A DNA stretch of 34,870 nucleotides, taken from contig JAJCXO010000248.1 in the NCBI GenBank assembly GCA_029263395.1, forward strand, positions 1 to 34,870, given 5' to 3'. Below, piece by piece: positions 26,342-32,371 of this stretch; position 1 is the first letter of the stretch; every line of letters starts with the position of its first letter. The position numbers were made by a program, and so were the translations under genes. The notes under the pieces were generated by a model. The model was given only the letters and a program-made list of their open reading frames with translations, ran no database searches and had not been told where the DNA came from. The stretch is from Acidobacteriota bacterium (GTDB taxonomy: Bacteria; Acidobacteriota; Thermoanaerobaculia; Multivoradales; J023).

Positions 26342-27754
26342 ATGACCGACTTGTCTGCACGAGATCTTCTGCGTCGAATTCCTAAAGTTGATCGCCTGTT
26401 GGCGGCAGCTGAGCTCGAGGCCCTCCACCTCACCTATCCGCGCCTGGAAATTGTCGGGCGCCTGCGCGAAACTCTGGATGCCCTGCGTCGCCAGGCGAGT
26501 GCCGGGACACTCCGCGAAGCCGATCTCGAGGTGCAGGCGATCCGAGATCGGATCGAAGAGCGGTTGATCCGTCGGTTTCGTCCGTACTACCGCAGAGTCG
26601 TCAACGCTACCGGCGTCATCCTTCATACGGGTCTCGGCCGTGCACCGCTTGCCCCAGAAGCGGTGACGGCGATCAGTGAGCTGGCAGCACACCCTCAGCG
26701 GGTCGAGATCGATCTCGAAACCGGCGAGCGCGGCGGCCGTGGCCTGGGCTGCGAACGCCTGCTGTGTGAGCTAGTGGGGTGCGAAGCGGCGGCGGTGGTC
26801 AACAACAATGCCGCGGCGACCATGCTCATCCTCGCCGCCCTCGCCCGAGGTCGTCGGGTGTTGTTGTCGCGAGGCGAGATGGTGGAGATTGGCGGCTCCT
26901 ATCGCATCCCGGAAATCATGCGGGAGTCCGGCGCGGTGTTGGTCGACATCGGGACCACCAACCGTACCCACGAACGTGATTATCGCCAAGCCCTGGACGA
27001 CGAGGCCGGCATGATCCTCAAGGTCCACACCTCGAATTATCGCGTGGTGGGCTTCACCAGCGAAGTCGAGATCGATGCGTTGTGTACGATCGGTCGTGAA
27101 CACGGGGTGCCGGTTGTCCACGATCTTGGCTCCGGCTGCTTGGTCGACTTGGCGGCCCACGGTCGACCCGGGGAGCAGTTGGTGCGTGACTCGGTGGCGG
27201 CGGGCGCCGACCTGGTGTGCTTCAGCGGTGACAAGTTACTCGGGGGGCCGCAAGCCGGTCTCATCGTCGGCCGGCGCGAAGCGGTCGAGGCTTGCCGACG
27301 CCATTCACTGTTTCGCGCCATGCGTCCCGGGCGGTTGATCTACACCGCCCTCGAAGCGACCCTACGGCTTTATCTCGGTGGCACCGAGGAGGCGGTTGAG
27401 AAGATCCCGGCTCTGCGGCGTCTCACCGCTGACGTCAACACGTTGCGGCCGCGAGCCGAAGCGTTGGCCGCCCGTCTCGCCGACCTGCCAGCCCTCGAAG
27501 CGACCGCTATCGAATGTGCGTCGCAAGCCGGCAGCGGTTCGATGCCGGCTCGCGAAATCGCCAGTTGGGGCGTCCGTATTGTGCCGCGTGACGTATCTGT
27601 CAAAGCCTTTGCTACCGATTTACGGCGCGGCGAGCCAGCGGTCCTCACACGGGTCCAGGACGATGCCTTGATCATCGACCTACGGACGGTGGACGAAGAC
27701 GAGTGTGTAGAGATCGAACAGCGCCTGCGCCAGCTGAGTTCGGTGCCAGACTAG
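26342..27754 (+). CDS. L-seryl-tRNA(Sec) selenium transferase
   Basis: PLP enzyme that converts Ser-tRNA(Sec) to Sec-tRNA(Sec) using selenophosphate. The protein is 470 residues from the ATG at 26342 (MTDLSARDLLRRIPKVDRLL), the normal SelA length and N-terminal pattern. The longer frame to 25976 runs into the divergent gene and is rejected. Lys298 in FSGDKLLGGPQAG is the PLP lysine (Lys295 in E. coli). RVVNATGVILHTGLGRAPL, VNNNAAATMLILAALA and VVHDLGSGCLVD are also family blocks. It implies that the organism makes selenocysteine; selB, selC and selD are not in the window. No clear Shine-Dalgarno is seen. It heads a probable operon with the transporter downstream. Confidence 0.97.
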   Translation: MTDLSARDLLRRIPKVDRLLAAAELEALHLTYPRLEIVGRLRETLDALRRQASAGTLREADLEVQAIRDRIEERLIRRFRPYYRRVVNATGVILHTGLGRAPLAPEAVTAISELAAHPQRVEIDLETGERGGRGLGCERLLCELVGCEAAAVVNNNAAATMLILAALARGRRVLLSRGEMVEIGGSYRIPEIMRESGAVLVDIGTTNRTHERDYRQALDDEAGMILKVHTSNYRVVGFTSEVEIDALCTIGREHGVPVVHDLGSGCLVDLAAHGRPGEQLVRDSVAAGADLVCFSGDKLLGGPQAGLIVGRREAVEACRRHSLFRAMRPGRLIYTALEATLRLYLGGTEEAVEKIPALRRLTADVNTLRPRAEALAARLADLPALEATAIECASQAGSGSMPAREIASWGVRIVPRDVSVKAFATDLRRGEPAVLTRVQDDALIIDLRTVDEDECVEIEQRLRQLSSVPD

Positions 27755-27817
27755 CCGGCTGCCGGTGGTCCGCGCGAGAGTCTGGGCCGTCTTCCCATAT
27801 CCAACAAGGAGCTTTTG

Positions 27818-28738
27818 ATGTTCAGTGTTTCGATGCCACGTGTCCCAGCTCGATTTGTGATCAGTCTCGGCCTTGTGCTCGCCGTCGCCGGTTGTGGCGG
27901 CGACAGTTCGGAGCCGACCGCGGAACCGGCGGCTCAAGCGAAGGTCTTCCGGTTCTCCGCTATCCCCGACCAGAACACTACCCAGGTGAGCGAGAAGCTA
28001 GCGCCACTCGTCGAGCATCTGTCGCAGCAGCTCGGTGTGAGGGTGGAATATGTACCGGCCCGCGACTACCAAGCGTCGGTTGAGATGTTCAAGAACGGTG
28101 ATGTGCAGCTGGCTTGGTTCGGCGGCCTAACCGGCGTCCAGGCACGGCAAGCGGTGGCAGGTGCTTTGGCTATCGCCCAGGGCGAGAGTGATCCCAGCTT
28201 CTACAGCTACTTCATCGCCCACAAAGATACCGGTCTCGAGCTGTCGGAGGAGTTTCCGACCGCCATCAGCAAGCTGAAATTCACCTTTGGTTCTGAGAGT
28301 TCAACCTCGGGGCGGCTGATGCCGGAGTTCTACATTCTCGACAACACCGGACAATCCCCAGCCGACTTCTTCGAAGCGCCGGTCGGCTTCTCCGGCAGCC
28401 ACGACAAAACCGTCGAATTGGTGGAGTCGGGGCAATTCGAAGTGGGTGCCGTCAACTACACGGTGTACGACAAACGCGTGGCGAATGGCGATACCGACCC
28501 TGAGGTGGTGCGGGTGATCTGGAAGACACCGCTTTACGCCGATTACAACTGGACGGTGCGACCCGATGTCGATGCAGACTTTGGCGCTGGGTTTAGCGAA
28601 CGCCTGCGCCAGACCCTGGTGTCGATCGACGATCCCATGTTGCTTGCGGCGTTGCCGCGTCAGCGTCTGATTCCGGCGACCAATGAGGAGTTCGAGGGTA
28701 TCCGCAAGGTTGCGGAGTCTTTGAACATGTTGCGCTAG
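27818..28738 (+). CDS. Substrate-binding lipoprotein, PhnD-like, putative selenium-oxyanion ABC transporter
   Basis: 306 residues from the ATG at 27818, with AAGGAG six bases upstream. It has a lipoprotein signal with lipobox VAGC (Cys26) and a following Gly/Ser/Glu/Pro-rich linker. The mature part is of the phosphate/phosphonate-binding PhnD type: FRFSAIPDQNTTQVSEKLAPL, VEYVPARDYQASVEMFKNGDVQLAWFGGLTGVQAR, and a SESSTSGRLMPEFY loop that would hold the anion. This subfamily is the one annotated as putative selenate ABC transporter binding protein because it occurs beside selenium genes. Its position 63 bp after selA fits that. Ligand identity (selenate, selenite or another selenium compound) is not experimentally implied by the sequence. 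Confidence 0.9.
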   Translation: MFSVSMPRVPARFVISLGLVLAVAGCGGDSSEPTAEPAAQAKVFRFSAIPDQNTTQVSEKLAPLVEHLSQQLGVRVEYVPARDYQASVEMFKNGDVQLAWFGGLTGVQARQAVAGALAIAQGESDPSFYSYFIAHKDTGLELSEEFPTAISKLKFTFGSESSTSGRLMPEFYILDNTGQSPADFFEAPVGFSGSHDKTVELVESGQFEVGAVNYTVYDKRVANGDTDPEVVRVIWKTPLYADYNWTVRPDVDADFGAGFSERLRQTLVSIDDPMLLAALPRQRLIPATNEEFEGIRKVAESLNMLR

Positions 28739-28746
28739 AGGAGTTG

Positions 28747-29529
28747 ATGAGCGAGCGCGGCGCCAGTTTCCGGCTCGACGGAGTCTCCGTCACCTTTGGC
28801 GAAACTGCTGCTTTGCGCGAGGTCAACCTCGAAATCAAGCCTGGCGAAGCAGTCGGTTTCGTTGGGCCGAGTGGCTCGGGTAAAACGACGCTGTTGCGGC
28901 TGCTGAACGGTGCCGTCCGGCCGACGAGCGGCACCGTGGAGGTGAATGGGGAGGCTCTGACGAGCCTGAGCCCGCGCCAGTTGCGGAGCCTACGAAGCCG
29001 TGTTGCCACGGTCCATCAAGACTTGAGCTTGGTGCCCAACCTGCGGGTGATGCGCAACGTCCTGCTCGGTCGTTTGGGTCGTCTGTCGTTGTTGTCGACG
29101 TTCCGGCTGTTGTTCCTGCCGCCACGCAGTGAGGTGTTGCGGGTACACAAAATCCTCGAACGGGTGGGGATCGGTGAGAAGTTGTATCAACGGACCGATC
29201 AGCTGTCTGGCGGCCAGCGCCAGCGCGTCGCCATCGCCCGGGCCTTGTATCAAGAGCCGTCGGCCCTACTGCCCGACGAGCCGATTTCAAGTCTCGACCC
29301 GGCGCGCTCTCGGGACACGATGGGGCTGTTGATAGAGCTATCGCGAGAGACGGGCATCACCCTGTGCGTCAGCCTGCACGACCTTGAGGTAGCGCGGGAG
29401 TTTGTGCCGCGCCTGATCGGGTTGCGGCGCGGCAAAGTAGCCTTTGATCGATTGACGGAAGAGCTTACGAGCGAGGACTTTCGCGAACTCTACGATCTGG
29501 CCGAAGACGAGATGCTCGATGGCGTTTAG
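28747..29529 (+). CDS. ABC transporter ATPase, PhnC-like, of the putative selenium transporter
   Basis: A 260-residue single ABC domain. Walker A GPSGSGKT is at residues 40-47, the Q-loop VHQDLSLVPN, the signature LSGGQRQRVAIARAL, Walker B ALLPDEPISSLDP and the H-loop SLHDLEVA. The catalytic Glu after Walker B is present. The residue before the Walker B Asp is Pro, where Ala is usual, a minor oddity. The ATG at 28747 follows GAGGAG by three bases and lies 8 bp after the binding-protein stop; an in-frame TTG precedes it. The 3' end overlaps the first permease by 11 bp, indicating one operon. Confidence 0.93.
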   Translation: MSERGASFRLDGVSVTFGETAALREVNLEIKPGEAVGFVGPSGSGKTTLLRLLNGAVRPTSGTVEVNGEALTSLSPRQLRSLRSRVATVHQDLSLVPNLRVMRNVLLGRLGRLSLLSTFRLLFLPPRSEVLRVHKILERVGIGEKLYQRTDQLSGGQRQRVAIARALYQEPSALLPDEPISSLDPARSRDTMGLLIELSRETGITLCVSLHDLEVAREFVPRLIGLRRGKVAFDRLTEELTSEDFRELYDLAEDEMLDGV

Positions 29530-30373
29530 CAGTCGCGGACTGGTGCTGTTGACCCTTGGAGCAGCGGGCCTGTGGGCAGCCTTCGAGCTCCGCCTCGACC
29601 CGCGGGACCTGGTGCCCAGTGACGGTGGCATGGTCATGGCGCGTGAGTTGTTCTCCCGTGCCTGGTCGCCAGCGCTGGCCTACGAGGCAGCGGATGTTCC
29701 GGCGGGTACTCGGCCACTGCTGCTCAAGGCCCTCGAGGCGGCCCGTTTGACGGTTGTTTTTGCGGCTGCCGCGATCAGCCTGTCGTTGGTTTGTGGTGGC
29801 ATCCTCGGTTTTTTTGCCTCAACCGCCTGGTGGGTAGGGGATCAAACTGGTGGGGCGAAGGTGGGATGGTCGAGACACGGGGTTCGTCCCGTGGTTTATG
29901 GGGTTGCGCGGTTGATCATCGCGCTGATGCGTTCGGTGCACGAGTTGCTGTGGGCAGTGCTGCTGCTTGCAGCCTTCGGGCTCAGTCAACTGTCGGCGGT
30001 GATCGCCATCGCAATTCCTTACAGTGGCACCTTTGCCAAAGTTTTCTCCGAGATGCTGGACGAAGCACCGCGCGACTCGGCCGTGGCGCTGCGCTCCGCT
30101 GGCGCGTCGTCGTCGCAGATCTTCCTCTTCGGCTTGTTGCCACGGGCCCTGCCGGACATGAGTGCCTACGCCTTCTACCGTTTCGAATGTGCCCTCCGGT
30201 CCTCCGCCATCCTTGGTTTCTTCGGCTACCCGACCCTCGGTTATTACATTGCTGCGTCGTTCGAGAACCTCTATTACGGCGAAGTCTGGACCTATCTCTA
30301 CACCCTGGTTTTGTTGGTAGTCGTCGCGGATTGGTGGAGTGGTGCGTTACGCCGTCGGTTGGTGTTGGCATGA
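29519..30373 (+). CDS. ABC transporter permease, PhnE-like (first of two)
   Basis: A 284-residue inner-membrane protein with about six hydrophobic segments. The EAA-type cytoplasmic loop reads EMLDEAPRDSAVALRSAGASSSQIFLFGLLPRALP, the contact with the ATPase. ARLIIALMRSVHELLWAVLL and RSSAILGFFGYPTLGYYI are PhnE-family blocks. The ATG at 29519 lies inside the end of the ATPase gene. The stop overlaps the second permease as ATGA. It should pair with the second permease as a heterodimeric channel for the selA-linked binding protein. Confidence 0.92.
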   Translation: MAFSSRGLVLLTLGAAGLWAAFELRLDPRDLVPSDGGMVMARELFSRAWSPALAYEAADVPAGTRPLLLKALEAARLTVVFAAAAISLSLVCGGILGFFASTAWWVGDQTGGAKVGWSRHGVRPVVYGVARLIIALMRSVHELLWAVLLLAAFGLSQLSAVIAIAIPYSGTFAKVFSEMLDEAPRDSAVALRSAGASSSQIFLFGLLPRALPDMSAYAFYRFECALRSSAILGFFGYPTLGYYIAASFENLYYGEVWTYLYTLVLLVVVADWWSGALRRRLVLA

Positions 30374-31293
30374 GTGTCGACGGTCGCATCGCTGAAGTCG
30401 AACGACTCCGTCGTCGTCGTCCACGCGATCGTTTCGCTCGGCTGAGCGTTTGGGCGCTCGTACTCTTGACCCTGTTGGCTTGGTCGAGTGAAGGCCTGTG
30501 GTCCACAGACTACTTCTCGCCGCGTCGCCAGCAGAACCTGCAACGGTTCCTTGGCGAGCTACGGCCGCACCCCTTGCAAGGGCAGCCGTTCGACGTCTCG
30601 GTCGCAACCGCCTGGGCGGGTGAGATTCTGAGCGAGCGCGGTTGGGAAGCGGCCCGCATCACCCTCGCGATGTCGGTTGCCGCCATCGTTTTGGCCTCCC
30701 TCGCCGGACTGGCCTTGACGCTCACTTCCGCTCGCACCCACGCAACATCTGAGCCGTACCTACCGGGGCCACGACCGCCAACCCGTGGCCAGCGTTGGGT
30801 ATGGCGCGCCGTTGTGGGTGCCAGCCGTCTCGTGCTGATCCTGATCCGTTCGATCCCCGAATACGTCTGGGCGTTTATCTTGCTCGCGGTGCTCGGTCCC
30901 AATGCCTGGCCCGTCGTGCTGGCCTTGGCCCTCCACAACGCCGGCATTGTCGGCAAACTCACTGCTGAAGTCGTCGAGAATCTCGAACCGGGGCCGTTAC
31001 GTGCCTTGCGAGGCGTTGGGGCCGGTCGACTACAGATCGCCGCAACCGGCCTCTTCCCGCTGATCCTGCCGCGCTTTCTACTGTTCTTCTTCTACCGTTG
31101 GGAGACTTGCGTGCGTGAGGCCACCGTCCTCGGCATGCTCGGCATCACCTCTCTAGGCTTCTGGATCGTCGACTCCCGAGCCCGCAATCATTATGACGAG
31201 ATGTTCTTCTTCGTCCTGATGGGCGCTGGCCTCGTGCTGATCGGCGATCTGGTGTCCGCGGTAGCGCGCGAAGTTGTGCGTCGGGCGGCGTGA
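30370..31293 (+). CDS. ABC transporter permease, PhnE-like (second of two)
   Basis: 307 residues from the ATG at 30370 (MSVDGRIAEVERLRRRRPRDR), which overlaps the previous stop as ATGA; the frame open from 29791 is a shadow inside the first permease. It has an Arg-rich cytoplasmic N-terminus, then about six hydrophobic segments. The EAA-type loop is ENLEPGPLRALRGVGAGRLQIAATGLFPLILP and the final block is REATVLGMLGITSLGFWI. It has the same architecture as the preceding permease with clear but distant similarity (RSIPEYVWAFILLAVLG versus RSVHELLWAVLLLAAFG). Last gene of the selA operon. Confidence 0.92.
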   Translation: MSVDGRIAEVERLRRRRPRDRFARLSVWALVLLTLLAWSSEGLWSTDYFSPRRQQNLQRFLGELRPHPLQGQPFDVSVATAWAGEILSERGWEAARITLAMSVAAIVLASLAGLALTLTSARTHATSEPYLPGPRPPTRGQRWVWRAVVGASRLVLILIRSIPEYVWAFILLAVLGPNAWPVVLALALHNAGIVGKLTAEVVENLEPGPLRALRGVGAGRLQIAATGLFPLILPRFLLFFFYRWETCVREATVLGMLGITSLGFWIVDSRARNHYDEMFFFVLMGAGLVLIGDLVSAVAREVVRRAA

Positions 31294-31322
31294 TTCAGCC
31301 GATAGCCGTCCAGAAACAGGGG

Positions 31323-31397
31323 GTCTTCGAAGACGGACCGAGCTTCTCGTCGAAGCCACCTATAAGAGCAACAAGACCACCGTCCTTCCGGGTGGTC
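31323..31397 (+). terminator. Palindrome and hairpin after the selA operon
   Basis: GTCTTCGAAGAC at 31323-31334 is a perfect 12-bp palindrome. Further on, GACCACC (31375-31381) pairs with GGTGGTC (31391-31397) over a 9-base loop. Either could mark the operon end. Neither has a T-run. Confidence 0.35.
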
Positions 31398-31481
31398 GCA
31401 ATACCACGCCGCAGTACGGTTCGTTCTAGGAGGGGAGATGCGACGATCGCCTCTAGAGAAGCACTAGTCGAAGGAGAAAGC

Positions 31482-31544
31482 ATGAAAGGACATAGTGTCG
31501 AAGCACTTGCTCATAAGATTTGCGCGTGGACGGGAGCCTGCTAA
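31482..31544 (+). CDS. Possible 20-residue leader peptide or small protein
   Basis: The ATG at 31482 is preceded by AAGGAG five or six bases upstream and encodes a 20-residue peptide beginning MKGHSVEAL and ending ICAWTGAC. It lies in the 407-bp gap (31294-31700) before the stress-protein gene. Two other short frames there also have good ribosome-binding sites: ATG 31438 after GGAGGGG (nine residues) and GTG 31646 after GTAGGAG (23 residues, stopping at 31717 inside the next gene). No family is recognised. Read together, they suggest leader peptides or translated small frames, with low certainty. Confidence 0.25.
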   Translation: MKGHSVEALAHKICAWTGAC

Positions 31545-31700
31545 ACCCCTGGCCACCAAGCGTAACGGATACTCAGTGAACTTCGCAGAAGACCCAGAGA
31601 GCGAAATCACAGGGCCGCTACCGGACTGGTCGAGGTAGGAGAACCGTGACGGCACAGCTCTACCCAAACGTCGGTACGACACCTGAATTGGAGGAAATCC

Positions 31701-32147
31701 ATGGCCGAGTTCTCTAGGATCCTTGTGACCACCGATCTCTCCGACCAAGCTCTGCCGGGCGTCGTACGGGCAGCCTCGCTCTCCCGTCTGCTTGGCAGCG
31801 AAGTCGTCCTGCTTCTAGTGGTGGAGGACGACTTGCCGCCAATCCTCGGATTACCTTCGGATTCGGAGCGCGATCGGATCCTGGAAACGCACCGAGAGCG
31901 AGCGGCTGAAGCGTTGACCGAGTACGCCGGAGAGCATCTGGTTGGCTGTCAAGTGGAGACCGCTGCAGTGCTAGGGGTGGCCGCTAGGGAGATCGTCGCC
32001 TATGCGAAGGAAAACGCGGTCGATCTCATCGTCATGGCGAGCCATGGCTATGGCCCGATACGGCAGATCCTCCTGGGCAGTACGACAGAGCGCGTGCTCC
32101 ACCACGCCCCATGCCCGGTGCTGGTGACCCCATCACGAGGCGGCTGA
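31701..32147 (+). CDS. Universal stress protein (UspA family)
   Basis: A 148-residue single Usp domain, cytoplasmic. It opens with FSRILVTTDLSDQA and ends with HAPCPVLVTP, both typical. The ATP-binding loop reads ASHGYGPIRQILLGSTTERV (about residues 113-132). Gly116 and Gly126-Ser127 of the G-2x-G-9x-G(S/T) motif are kept while the first Gly is Ala, so ATP binding is likely but not certain. GGAGG precedes the ATG by six bases. No neighbour explains its trigger; its gene stands alone between the selA operon and a convergent cytochrome gene. Confidence 0.93.
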   Translation: MAEFSRILVTTDLSDQALPGVVRAASLSRLLGSEVVLLLVVEDDLPPILGLPSDSERDRILETHRERAAEALTEYAGEHLVGCQVETAAVLGVAAREIVAYAKENAVDLIVMASHGYGPIRQILLGSTTERVLHHAPCPVLVTPSRGG

Positions 32148-32317
32148 CGTCAAGCTTGGCTGCCGAACAGGGCGCAGCTTTCGCAGACTGGGCTGGCGTG
32201 AGCGAAGTCCCGAAAGCGCCGAAGGAGGCATCCTAGGATGGCCGCACGATCCGAGCCGTGGCCTGTTGGTGCCGGGATTGATGGCGAAACTGTCACGCAA
32301 CAGGCGACGGAAGGCAA

Positions 32318-32357
32318 CAGCCGGACGCAGAGTGAGAAGGAACCCAGCGTCCGGCTG
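32318..32357 (-). terminator. Perfect 11-bp stem-loop between convergent genes
   Basis: CAGCCGGACGC at 32318-32328 pairs exactly with GCGTCCGGCTG at 32347-32357 over an 18-base loop, 14 bases past the stop of the minus-strand cytochrome gene. On the minus strand TTGCCTTCC follows, a weak T-rich tail. It may terminate that gene and, from the other side, the stress-protein transcript. The rest of 32148-32371 shows nothing else. Confidence 0.55.
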
Positions 32358-32371
32358 CCGACCTAGGGGCT

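Noticed and set aside
29791-30369. N-terminal extension of the second permease to about 500 residues
   Set aside because: It lies entirely inside the first permease gene in another frame. The ATGA overlap at 30370 gives a normal-length PhnE-like protein.
31290-31544. 84-residue frame before the stress-protein gene
   Set aside because: It has no conserved character and no ribosome-binding site at its start. Only its last 20 codons, with their own AAGGAG and ATG, were kept as a tentative small frame.
31294-31700. tRNA-Sec (selC) near the selA operon
   Set aside because: I looked for a long acceptor/variable-arm structure and a GGTTCGAnTCC T-arm. Only a partial GGTTCGTTC at about 31418 was found, with no pairing arms.
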